DNA of 64,000 bases, taken from Daucus carota subsp. sativus. Its lineage: Eukaryota > Streptophyta > Magnoliopsida > Apiales > Apiaceae. Position 1 is the stretch's first letter, and every line of letters begins with the position of its first letter. This document shows, in pieces, positions 24,061-35,208 of the stretch. The translations under genes and the position numbers were made by a program. Below the pieces are notes generated by a model. It was given only the letters and a program-made list of their open reading frames with translations, searched no databases and was not told the DNA's origin. Where the stretch lies: the NCBI RefSeq assembly GCF_001625215.2, contig NC_030386.2, forward strand, positions 20,430,545-20,494,544, given 5' to 3'.

Positions 24061-25703
24061 TTTAAAGAAAAACTTTGGGGCATGAGCACAAACCACAAAA
24101 ATTGTATATCGCTTCTTAAATGTGAGCAAAACATGACTTTTTATATTTTACAACACAACAAAACATATAAACAGATACCAGAACCAAGATTACTTGATGT
24201 CTAGAGCAGAAATTGATATACAGGAAAGAAAAAAGAAAGACAATAAGCCCTACCTCCTTAGCTTTATGCTTGTGCCGCTTATGTTGATGACGACTTTTTC
24301 GTTTGTCTTTCTCTTTGCTCTGCAAACAGACAAGTAAATACAGAATAAATTTACCAGACAAAGCAAATGGTATAAATAGTGAAAAAGAAATAAACCAAAA
24401 ACCTTCTTCTGTTTGTCGGTGTCTTTATTTCTCTTAGAACGACTAGAAGCTTCACGTTCACTATCGCTAGAACTATCACTTCTGCAATGCATAAATATAA
24501 CCATACTCGTTAGAGGTGAAAAGTACGAGCATACAGTCGCTTTCAGAACATAAGCACAAAGCGAAGCCCATGCTTCACTGAAACAACTAAACAAGTACAC
24601 TACATAACGAAAATGTTGTTCATTCTATCATCACTTTTAAGAAATTTTGACAAAAAATTCTCAACCTTTATCATAGTGTATCAGCACTATGTATATATCG
24701 GATAAATATAGTAAAATTTAAATTAAGAATAAAACATAGAATATTTTATGTTTTATACATATTACTTTAGCAGTAGGGGACGTGACCAATGTCCGAGAGT
24801 AATACTTAAAATCACGATTATGGCCCCAGAGTCACCACCTTATGCTTCAACTCGATGATGGGCACATTGATTATTTTTTTGGGGAAGGGGGGAGGAAGGC
24901 TGAGGGGCCCCCACTCAGTTTCAACCGGGGTATGATAGTTAATAAGGTTTTTCAAATTCCCCCCAGAAAGAACTTGCAAGTGCCCAGCTGCGTAGTCTCA
25001 TACAGCACATATAAATGCAAGCTCAACCCATCAACCTTGTAACCATTAATCCAATCAAGTGATAATTCTTTTTGCAGTATCTTACTTGTCAAAGACCTAG
25101 CCTTTGTAATATTTAACTACCCTAATTTTCCAAAAACACTATTCTGCTAGTATTTGCTGATTTGCACATTAACACGAACTATGCACAACTATGAACAACA
25201 TACAACATTCACGGTTCACCAAAAATCGAGCAATTAGGATTGAAATTCAGCAAAACCCAACCCCAAGATTATAATATGCCCAAAAAGCAGCAATCTTCAA
25301 TTCAATTTCACAAACCTAAATACAAAAGCACCAACCTTACCCAAAATTACAGTATTCCTAAAAAGCACCAATCTTAACATTAATTTCACAAACCTAAACA
25401 CAAAAGCACCAAGCTCGCTATAATTTTCACAAAAGCATATATTAACAATCCTAATTACGAAAAGCGCCGATCTTTATGTTAATTAAACAGAAGAAAGAAA
25501 AATAATGACCTGGAATCATAAGAGGATGAGTCGGAAGAAAGTGAGCGACGACGTCGTTTGGAGTGTGAACGACTACTTTTCTTGCGGACTTTAAGAGAGT
25601 CTACCTTGTGGTCTTTATCCATGCGGCGGCGGCGGCGCCTTTCTCTGTGGCGCCTTATCGATGAATCGGAAGATGACGACGACGAAGACGACGAGGCGGC
25701 CAT
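23334..25703 (-). CDS. Small RS/Lys-rich nuclear-type protein with conserved C-terminus, function unknown
   Basis: Six exons join in phase: 25510-25703, 24403-24481, 24254-24319, 23654-23698, 23518-23574, 23334-23426, giving 177 residues. The N-terminus is MAA plus a run of nine Ser, then Arg/Ser-rich stretches (RRHRERRRRRRM, SRSHSKRRRRSLSSDSSS). Next comes a Lys/His-rich segment (HQHKRHKHKAKE). The C-terminus is of mixed composition: SSSGPVQLSKFLG, DDSVRRSAVSGKK and KEDKVAENNRNQLLKFLN. The composition suggests a nuclear, RNA-processing-associated protein, but I do not recognise the family by name. The first ATG in good context (GGCCATG on the complement) is chosen. Part of this gene is copied at 16509-16875. 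Confidence 0.85.
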
Positions 25704-26037
25704 GTCAACTTGAGAGAGGGGAAGAGGCCAGGGAGATTGTGGACCGATAGATCCAATTGGGTTTCTGAGTTTTATTTAGCCGTGGGTTCCGTCAAAACGA
25801 CGTCGTAAACGCTTTCGAATAATGTCAGATTAATTTCGTAAAAAGTCAGAATAATAAAACTTTTTTTTGAGTAAAGAGTAATAAAAACCAAACCAAATCA
25901 AACATACTCGGTATATTATTATTAGAGCAGAGTCTGAGGAGGTTAAGCTGTACGCAGACCATGCCCCTATCCTTCAAGTAGAGAAGATGTTTCCGTGAAA
26001 ACAGTTTAGTGCACAATAAATAAAATTGTGTGTGATA
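25704..26037. other. Upstream region of the RS/K-rich gene
   Basis: Promoter side of the minus-strand gene, truncated by the Helitron insertion at 26038. No defined motif. Confidence 0.5.
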
Positions 26038-26737
26038 TCTATACTATACTATAATAAGCCAACATGGGTATAATTTGTAGTCCTAGATTTTAGTTATATT
26101 TTTTGGTTTGGTACTCTCCTTTTGGTACTACAACTCTACAAATGTGGAGTCTATTAGTCTTACATTGTTAAACAATTTCAAATATTAAAAACACTCCTAA
26201 CAATATCTTATCATATAATATTTCATTAAAAATTATAATGATGTTATAAATAAAATTATAAATAATAATTTTGAATATCTTTTTTTAACAAGAAACTTTA
26301 TATAACTCTTTTTAACTTTAACGTGTTTTATATCAATATAAACACCACACATTACATAACCCTTTCAAATTCTAATCTTAAAAGTTTCTGTTGTCAAAAA
26401 AATCAACATTACAGAATTATGTTGAAATTCGATTGATTAGATTACTGAATCTTTCAAATGTATTACAAGATCGTCTATGTTTGGAAAAAATTTAAATTTT
26501 CTGATTTTTTTAATTTTTAAATCTACATGCACTAAAATCGGATTAAATGTATTATATATATATAGGGTTTGTCCATTTTCAAGTAATCGGGAGAGAATAT
26601 AATCAGTCGAATAATATAATTTAATTAAATTCAATCTATTAATATTAAAATACTAATAAAATGACGTTAAAATTTAAATATAAATAATAAATTACGAACT
26701 ATATACCCGCCCGTGCTTCGCACGGGTTAAAAGCTAG
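26038..26737 (+). mobile_element. Non-autonomous Helitron, 700 bp, both termini present
   Basis: The 5' end is TCTATACTATACTATAATAAG directly after A (26037). The 3' end has the stem-loop CCCGTGC-TTC-GCACGGG (26710-26726), then a 7-base spacer and CTAG (26734-26737) directly before T (26738). Insertion between A and T without target duplication, TC start, 3' hairpin and CTRR end are the Helitron hallmarks. There is no Rep/helicase frame, so it depends on an outside element. It sits about 330 bp upstream of the RS/K-rich gene start. Confidence 0.9.
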
Positions 26738-27030
26738 TAATAGTAATATATTACATGGGACTTACCTAAACAATTATGTTTGTTGACGATAAGTGATAAT
26801 GATATGAAACGGAGATATCAAACTGGATAAGAATTGTCATTACACACTTTCTTGAATTAACTTGATTCTTTCTTGAGTCATCCATCCATGTGTCTTCTCT
26901 TTTATCCATGCATTGTAGACTATATTGACACGAATTCAGACACCACCACCACAAGAATATGGTTGCCACGTCAAAACCGTGACACTTTGCCAAATCCTTC
27001 GATAAACCAACATCCGTGATGATCCATTGA
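26738..27030. other. Short intergenic stretch
   Basis: Nothing recognised. Confidence 0.5.
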
Positions 27031-27560
27031 TAGGGGTGTCAAACGGATAATTCGGATACGGATCTGCCTGTATCCGGATCTGAATCCGAATCCGAAAATC
27101 TATATCCGTATCCGAATCCGAAATTTTTTAAAGGATGATATCCGAATCCGGATCCGACGGATACTATCCGGATTCGAATAATATCTGGATCCGAATCTGA
27201 TTTTTAATCAGATTTTTTATTTTTCTGTTAAAATTTCTAAAAAATAATAAAAATTAAAAATTAATTTTTAAAAACTGAGTAAAAAAATTAAAATCATCAA
27301 AGAAGGTTTATATTAATTCAAAAATTAATTCTTATTTATCTTTCAATATAAATTTGTTATCTTTAAAATATTAAACTCAAATAAAATTATGATATATGTC
27401 TATAATATTTTAAAATTATACAAAATTTATATAAATATATTATTTTATGTATACATATATAAATACACATATTATATAGTTATTGAATAATATATATATA
27501 TATATAATATTTAATATCATATATATTTAATTTCGGATTCGGATATTATCGGATACGAAT
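27031..27560. mobile_element. hAT-like non-autonomous element, right end missing
   Basis: Begins TAGGGGTGTCAAACGG, a typical plant hAT terminal motif, followed by repeated GGAT(A/C)CGGAT and TATCCG phrases (27040-27190) and an AT-rich core. The repeat character returns at 27531-27560 (CGGATTCGGATATTATCGG). The expected inverted end TTTGACACCCCTA is not found, so the right end is lost or diverged. Confidence 0.6.
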
Positions 27561-28239
27561 ATGCCTTAAATTAATCATTTGGCAAGTGATCAAATACAAA
27601 TCAATTCTTATATACAAACCAGTTTCCCTACCACTCTTTATAACTACGGCTATCACTAATTTATACTGAACTAATCAACTATTTTTATACAGTATATAAA
27701 CATCGATTTTCATCATTCAAATTTGATAAAATCTATTTACCTAAACTATTGATGATTGATTATAGATGATCAATTTCAATGTTAAGAAACGGTAACAAGC
27801 CGTAAGAAAAGGTGTATGATGGTGACAAGTAGTCGCTAGTTTTAACAAGTTATGATGGTAAGTGTCCGTGACTATCGGTGATGGTAGGCGATGGTGGCAA
27901 GTCATGGAAACAGTTGGTAATGGTGGTAAGAAGTCAATTATTACAGTTTAGATGAAGATGATTGTCTTATACATTAATTGTATATATCTGTATGTATGTA
28001 TGTGTGTGTGTGTGTGTGTGTGTATTTGAGAGATGTTATATACAAGATAAGTGATGTACAAAATAGTGACTACTGCCACTAAAAATGTGATTAAACATTA
28101 TATTTTTAGTTTGCAGGCTAATTAGGTTTGTATTGGAGTAAATATAGGTAATTTATAAATTCAAGTCGAAAATTTATATAAAAACTACGATGAATTTAAT
28201 TTGTGTTTTGGTGCTATTTATGTCGAAGTGGGAAAAAAT
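27561..28239. other. Intergenic, with a GT microsatellite
   Basis: Contains a (GTAT)n/(GT)n tract at about 27991-28022. No gene seen. Confidence 0.6.
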
Positions 28240-28808
28240 CACTACACCAAATATGACCTATTGCAATGCTAAGAAAGCGTAATATTAGACCCCAAAAATG
28301 TTACAATATACTCTAATGTAACATATTTTCCAAAAATCAGCGTTGCGTTTACTGCCGTTGCAATAGAACCCTATAGCAACGAATTTAGTGTTTATTGCAA
28401 CACTTTATTAGTATTACAATAGAAACATTATTGTAACACTTTTAAAAGTTATAGTAACGCAAATAATTTGTTACAATAGGCTACTGCAATTTTTTTATAT
28501 AAAATTTAGGTAGTTAAAAGTGTTACAAAAGTAATTTATTGCAACGTTTATCAGCAACACATTTGTTATATTGTAATACTTTCATATTTTATTGGCAACG
28601 CTTACATGCAACATTTTTTATTGGTCCATATTGCAAAATCCTATTTGAAATTTAAATATACCATTACCAAATCATATCAAACCAAAAATCACATTTAAAA
28701 ATTCCTTGATTACAATTTACTAAAATTAAATAAGAAAGAAATAAAAGAATGAAAAACAAAAAAATCTTGTCATTTTTTTACACGACAATAGCTAGTTATA
28801 ATAATTTC

Positions 28809-28974
28809 TTATAGATGACCCATAATGGCTTGTGCACGTCCTTCGGCCTTGGATGGTTCTTTAGGAGCTAGCTTAAATCCATGCCAACTTGCAAGCACTT
28901 GGGATGAGTGAACTGCTGCCCACCTCTGCTCTCCATATCGCTTTTGTTGTTTCATAACCATCCCTCTTTGGCAT
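28809..28974 (-). pseudogene. Exon-like fragment inside the CACTA element
   Basis: Open on the minus strand, preceded by an AG acceptor-like site and ending in TAA at 28809-28811. It reads CQRGMVMKQQKRYGEQRW, then AAVHSSQVLASWHGFKL, then APKEPSKAEGRAQAIMGHL-stop. The composition is protein-like rather than random, but I cannot name the family. Probably the last exon of a captured host gene. Confidence 0.4.
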
Positions 28975-30751
28975 CTGTTTTGTCATAACAACAAAATTCT
29001 TCAAAAATTATAACAATATATGGTAGTATGTAATTGCATTGTGTATTCATAAGCTTTAAGGCACAATACTGCATTTCTAGTGTACACTAGTTTCCATACT
29101 TTGAGAAGGCTTTCCTCCAGAATCTCAAGTAATTCTTTTCTTCAGTTTTACTTGTAAAACTTTACGGAAAAAACCATCCACAAAAGTAACCAATAAAAGA
29201 AAGTAATGACATTATACCTAACAATCCATAAGAATCAAATCATATGTTGAGTGGCTCCATAAAGCAGTTCAACTCATCTTCTTCTACGTGAACTTCAGTG
29301 AGCTCCACAAAGCAGTTATTAACTGCCTCATATCATGACAAAAAAGGTTTACTAACATCATTCGGTTGGTTCCCTTCCATTTGCAACCCATTAGAACTAG
29401 ACCTTCTCTGTTCTAACCTGTCCGACTCACTGAAGCCGTAATTATTAGGATGAAAATAGCATCAGTACATGCCCTTTTCCACCAAGCTCCATCTTTAATG
29501 TTATTGGAGGTGTTATGATTCAGTATACATGCAAACTTTGCTCTCCCAGGGTATTTATTTAAGAAGTGTACCTGTTCCTTCCATATATATCAGTGCTCAA
29601 GTCAAGTAACCTTATATCAACAACTACGATACATATTGAAATCCTCTTGTCTGCATTTAAATTTTCAGCTCCTGAGCATTGTTCTGGTGAAATTTTACAT
29701 TGTTTCCACCTTGAAAAACTCTGCTTGATGACTATAAGCAGTATTTTATACAACTGAGATATCAAAAATGAAAATCTTAACAATAGCCACAACTAATAAT
29801 CAGACAAGATTAACAAAGATTAGCAGCGGTAGAAAATAATAAGAATCCTCAGTGGATTAGTAGAGATTAGGAACAATGTCAACTTGCTATCATCCTGAAC
29901 AACAGAGACCAAGTACATATTACAGATATTAGCAGCAAGGGAGCATTTTGTATCGTCTTGGACCATCTTCAGACAAAGCAAATCCGAAACAGCAAAAACA
30001 TTAACACATAATTCCACCAATTAACTCAAAATTAACAAGAATCCTACTAATCTAACACCTGATTATACAAGAGCTTTAATCGAAAAAATAAACTTAAACA
30101 TAATGAGCATTCAAAAGAATGCTTAAACATAATGAGCATTTAAAAGAGTACACTGACAACTAAAAAGGGAGACAAAAAAAACCAAAATGTTTGACAAAAA
30201 GTAAACTTTCAGACTCATCAGATCAAACCATCACAGAGCCTTAGGATTAAAGCTCTCATCAACTTCAACCCCAATTACAGAGTTTAAAGAGCAGAATTCT
30301 GATGGAATTTGTAGAGGCAAACATTCATCAAAGCATTTAGTATTATATAGACAAGCACATTCATCCTCAATACAATCAGCAGCTTAATAACAAACATTAT
30401 TAACATCCAACAATAATAATAATAAGACAGAAAAAAGAAAGCAGAGCACAAAATAATAAGAACCACTGACGCAATTGAATACCATCTATTCCACACATCT
30501 ATTCATTAATTCATGAAAATAATAATAATAATGAGAAACGATAAGCATTCACGACAAGTAAATCCGAAAGCATCAGCATATGATAAAGATCCTTAAAATA
30601 GTTTAAACCTACATAATAATAATCTTTAAATAATCAAAAGACCAAGAGTAGCATCAACATAGGATATGGATTAATTAATAGTAAAGAAAGCGACAGAGCA
30701 AAATCATCAAGTAAACACAAATTACCCTATCGCAGCAGCACATCCCGAATC

Positions 30752-30826
30752 CTAACGGCTCGCATTATGACAATCCCTGGCAAAATGGCCATCCTCACCA
30801 CACTGATATAATCTAGGACAGATTTT
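30752..30826 (-). pseudogene. Zinc-knuckle (CCHC) fragment inside the CACTA element
   Basis: The minus strand reads CPRLYQCGEDGHFARDCHN before a stop at 30752-30754. The Q-C-G-E-D-G-H-F-A-R-D-C core is that of a plant CCHC zinc knuckle. The first Cys of the C-x2-C pair is Leu, so metal binding would be lost. It is most likely a captured gene piece together with the fragment at 28809-28974. Confidence 0.5.
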
Positions 30827-31420
30827 GTGAGAAACACATTAAATCAATTTTGTGAGTACTGTACTTCTAATAAAAGCTTTAACAGAATCAATTAAAACTT
30901 TAATCAATTTTGGGGTTTTGCTCAAATTACTGTCCTAATCGATTTTAAGATTTGAAGATATGTGCACAAGAGATGATCGAGAAAGAAGAGCAGTAGGTGC
31001 GAGAGAGATGAGCGGAGAGGAGAGAGTGAGAAAGAGGGGAGACGGGAGAGATAAACGGGGAGAGGGGGTGGGAAGAGCAGAGAGGCGAGAGGAGGAGAGT
31101 TATTTATTTTTGTATTAAATTTTTATTTTATGTAAAAACTTTTTGATATTTGGCTCCAATATTTGGATGCCCGTTAAGTATAAAATTTCAAAACCCGCTC
31201 AAATAATAGCCAAATTCGTTGCAATTTATTGCAACACTTTTTAAAGTATTACATTTGATCTGAAAATTATTTTTAGCACTTTTGTTTGTAACACTTTTCT
31301 ATTTTATGCAATACTTTTCAAAATATTGCTATAGACTCGTAAATTTTTTGTCTATTGTAACATTTTATGCAACACAAATGCATGTTGGGGTTGCAATAGC
31401 TCATATTTGGTGTAGTGAAT

Positions 31421-31776
31421 GAAAAATGCCAGAAAAATAAGTTATTTCTGATTTTCTATATTAGGTTTTTGAAGTTTTAAAGAGAAAAATTGAATCAATT
31501 GAAGATATGTAATCAAATTATAAATTCCGAGCTTTTTAGGGTTGTCAATTGCTTTGATTGAGGTGGAATGAACAATTAATCACTTACACTTTGTTGATGT
31601 ATCTTTATTGCCAAGGCATTATTGACAATATCCTCTCTTCTTAATCTTTTTTTTTTTGGATGGTAGTTTCGTCAATAATGGTCCAAAATTTGGTATGAAC
31701 CAGATTTATCTTTTTCTAATTTTCCTAATTTCAAAGAAAAATATGAGAAAATTGGTCATAAAACATTATATATATA
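31421..31776. other. Short intergenic stretch between CACTA and MITE
   Basis: AT-rich, nothing recognised. The plus-strand frame at 31656-31859 runs into the MITE and is not gene-like. Confidence 0.5.
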
Positions 31777-32232
31777 GGGGAGGGTTCTGGTACAAACTTA
31801 CAAACTTACAAACTTTTTTTGTTCAACACATATATAACTTGAGTTCAACATTTTTTTAATATATTTCGTTGAACATCGATTAAAATAGTGGTGGAGAAGT
31901 ACATAAACCAATTTTTAAATGTAAGAACTAAGGTAAACATGTTATTTAACTAATATTTATGTTTCTAGACCCTACCCAAACCCCAGAGGTATAGTTTAAA
32001 CATCTTTTTAGATATATTCAACACAATGATAATTAGTGTTCAACACCCGATGTTGAACCCCAGTTATAAATGTGTTGAAAACGCGATTTATTTATGCGTT
32101 ATTTTTAAAAATTGTGATGTTTTTTGAAGAATTTTCAACATGTATACTTATTATAACTAAGGATTAACACGATGGGAGAATAAAAAAAAGTTTGTAAGTT
32201 TGTAACTTAAAAAAGTTTTTATTTGATCCTAT

Positions 32233-32235
<3 letters not shown>
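31777..32235 (+). mobile_element. Microsatellite-associated MITE, copy 2
   Basis: Begins GGGGAGGGTTCTGGTACAAAC after TATATA and ends AAAGTTTTTATTTGATCCTA-TCCC before a (TA)n run. The interior matches copy 1 (CACAATGATAA-TAGTGTTCAACAC and others), but the left ~130 bp present in copy 1 is missing. Confidence 0.85.

Positions 32236-32281
<46 letters not shown>
32236..32281. repeat. (AT)n microsatellite spacer
   Basis: About 46 bp of alternating TA between the two inverted MITE copies. Confidence 0.95.
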
Positions 32282-32284
<3 letters not shown>

Positions 32285-32751
32285 ATAAGATCAAATAAAA
32301 ACTTTTTTAAGTTACAAACTCACAAACTTTTTTTTTTGAATTTTTTTTAATTTTCCTAACCTGTTAATCCTTAGTTATAGAAAGTATCCATGTTGAAAAT
32401 TATTGAAAAAACATCACAATTTTAAAAATAACGCACAGACAAATCGTGCGCAACACATTCGTAACTGGGGTTCAATATTGGGTGTAGAATATCAATTATT
32501 ATTGTGTTGAATATATTTAAAGAGATGCTTGAACTATACCTATGAGGTTTGGGTAGGGTCTACAAAGATAAATATTGGTTATATAATAAGTTTAACTTAG
32601 TTCTTATATTGAAAAACTAGTTTATGTACTTCTCCAACACAATTCTAATTGATGTTCAACAAAATATCTTTAAAAAATGTTGAACTCAAGTTATATATGT
32701 GTTGAACAAAAAAAGTTTGTAAGTTTGTAAGTTTGTACCAGATACCTCCCC
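32282..32751 (-). mobile_element. Microsatellite-associated MITE, copy 3 (inverted)
   Basis: Starts GGGATAAGATCAAATAAAAAC and ends GTACCAGATACCTCCCC, the inverse of copy 2, followed by another (TA)n tract (32752-32822) and a short (GA)n. Together copies 2 and 3 make an inverted repeat of about 460-bp arms. Confidence 0.85.
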
Positions 32752-32822
<71 letters not shown>

Positions 32823-32825
<3 letters not shown>

Positions 32826-35208
32826 AAAGAGAGAGAGAGAGAGAGGCGAATTTTTTTTGGAATAACTTTAATAGAACTGTTAAAAAAAGTGTCGAAATAT
32901 CATGTGACATGATACTTATCTTTACTCTTTATTGAAATGATACCGGAATTAAATAAAATTGTTGACACTTCTTGGAGAGAAAGGTTGTATACACCGAAAA
33001 AATAAGGATTTTTCTGAACAGGAAATTCCAATTGATTGACTTTCTCACTTGATAAATCTTAAACGGTCGATTCGACTTTGATAATCGATCATTTTAATAT
33101 CTTTTCTGGCTGCTTTTTTTAACCGACCTGGAAATGGATCACTTCTTTACTGACCATTTTGAGACTTCCGTGTTAGCATTATTCTGACCACCATAACAAC
33201 TAGCTAGTCAGTCATTTCTTTTATTTTAATTTTAAATTTAATTTAAATTTCATGAATTTTTTTAAAAAATATAATATCTTGTGTAGTTAATACTGATTGT
33301 TTTACCAACCATTTTTAATTATTCCCCTAGTTTTAATTATTCTCTCTCTGTGTGTGCATTATCAACCCCCAACTCTTGGTAAGTTTTCACTCAACATAAT
33401 ATATTGTCAAGTCCTTCTATTATCGGGCTCCACTTTCCTTGTAGTGCTGTAAATAGATATTGCATGGGTTCGTTGGGCTTTGCAATAGGGTTCACAACTA
33501 TTAGGATAGGCATTGGAGCTGGGAGGCTTTGCAAGTAGGAGGCTCTACAAGTGGTAAGCTTTACGTGAATCACCTTTAAACTCCTGAAACTGAAATACCC
33601 CTGGAGTTATGTCCCGTAAGCACATCCACCATGTGAATAAGTTTGGTGATCGAAAAATGTAATTCATATGTGTAAATGTGAGTTATTTCCAGAGAGAGAA
33701 AGTAGAGACAAGGTAGAGCAAACTTATTTGAAATTGAATATGGTGAGAGTAAAATGAATGAGAAAAAAGGATCCTTGTGATGAAGTGGTTGAGGATATTT
33801 ATAGGCTTGGCTCACGTGCTTGCACATGACCAAGTGTTCCCTTGGGTGATGAAGAGTCGACATTAACCATCTATCAAGTTTATATGTCTTTCCAAGTATT
33901 TGTAGTTGTCTTGTTGTGGTTGTTAGCACTTTATCCTCTACATGCTTTATGAAGCATGCATGTCCTTTGTCAATAATAAGGTTATAGAGTATTGTTAGGG
34001 CCTTTTCTTATGCAGACTTTATCTTGCATGCACTTTATTTATTATAGAGTTATATAGCATATTTTAACACGCTTTGTAGGCTTTGCGAGCCATGTAGCCT
34101 TGATCTTGTAGACTTTGTAGCTTTGGTCTTGCAAATCTTGACTTTGCAGGTCTTGTAGTCTTTGAGTCCTTTGCTCTTCGATGTAAACATGATGTTTGAC
34201 TATTAATTGGACTTCTACAAAACACACAATATTATTTTCCCCCAACTCCTTTTTTTTGGGTATGCATGGGGAAGTACTAAATAAGTAAATGATGTAGTTA
34301 AAAAAATAGGATTTTAATAAAAATTTGGTTGCCCTCCACTTAAGTTTTGATAGGTCCAGGAGTTAAAGTAAGAACTCCATCTAAAAGAATATTTTTATCT
34401 GGGAGGACATGTTGGTCCGAGAGGACCTTGTTTATCATAGAGGGTCTTTGTAAGATTTTGATTGCTCCCCGCTTAATCTTGAATAGGTTCTCGATCGTGA
34501 AATATGTAATGACGATTGATTTTTGATAGTAATACCTCAATAATAATGACATGAATTCTAGAATTCATTTATATTTTATCTTTTTGAATATATTGACAAT
34601 TTTGAGTATAGTTGTTGGAGTAAATTTTGGTAAGAGTCGTTGGAGGAGTAAAATTTTGCAAGAAACTATAATCAAAATACTAATTATAGAGAAAATAAAC
34701 TTTTACATTTTGATGACTTGACACTATTTATACCAAGAGTTAGCACAGGTGGAGACTCTCTCACTGCAGAAAACATTAAGAAAATGCAACTCATATGAAT
34801 AAGCTTTTTCTTCTTTGATTATCTAAAGAAAAAATAATTACATTTCTTTCTTTTTTCTTTTCATTCCCCAACAAAATTAGGGTACATGTTTTATTTCCAA
34901 CTTCTACTATACATCACACCCTAATCTTTTGACACTTATCTGAATAATACATGTTTTTTGCAACGCATACATTCCTGTATAAAACATGTTTTCATATATA
35001 TCTTTTTTGATCATATTCACGGTGACTAAATTCTACTCATGCAACAAATATGGAGTTAAATTCGAAGAAAAAAACCTATATATCATGTATACATTTCAGT
35101 CGTGTCAGTAAAAAAGTAAAGAAACAACATAACTATAAATTGACAGTGATCAATAAGCATTAAATATATATTGCATGCTAACGCCCGAAAATGATAAGCC
35201 TTGAGGAC
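32823..35208. mobile_element. Intergenic; possible decayed LTR at about 33,340-34,250
   Basis: 33.34-34.25 kb has a GAGAGAGAAAGTAGAGACAAG purine run followed by GGATATTTATAGGC (33802-33815), as in many plant LTR promoters, and Gly/Leu-poor repeats of TTGTAG-CTTTG. No retroelement protein frame, clear TG/CA end or target duplication was found. The remainder is AT-rich without genes. Confidence 0.3.

Larger units (their letters stand above)
28240..31417. mobile_element. CACTA (CMC) DNA transposon, non-autonomous, 3178 bp
   Basis: The left end is CACTACACCAAATATGACC. The right end is the inverse, GGTCATATTTGG-like: GCTCATATTTGGTGTAGTG. Both sides are flanked by AAT (28237-28239 and 31418-31420), the 3-bp duplication expected for CACTA elements. 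The subterminal zones (28260-28620 and 31200-31400) are full of TTGCAAC and GTTACAATAG repeats. There is no transposase frame. The interior is less repetitive and contains host-gene-like fragments on the minus strand, plus a GA-rich tract (30955-31105) that reads as a CT-rich 5' UTR type sequence on the minus strand. Confidence 0.93.
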
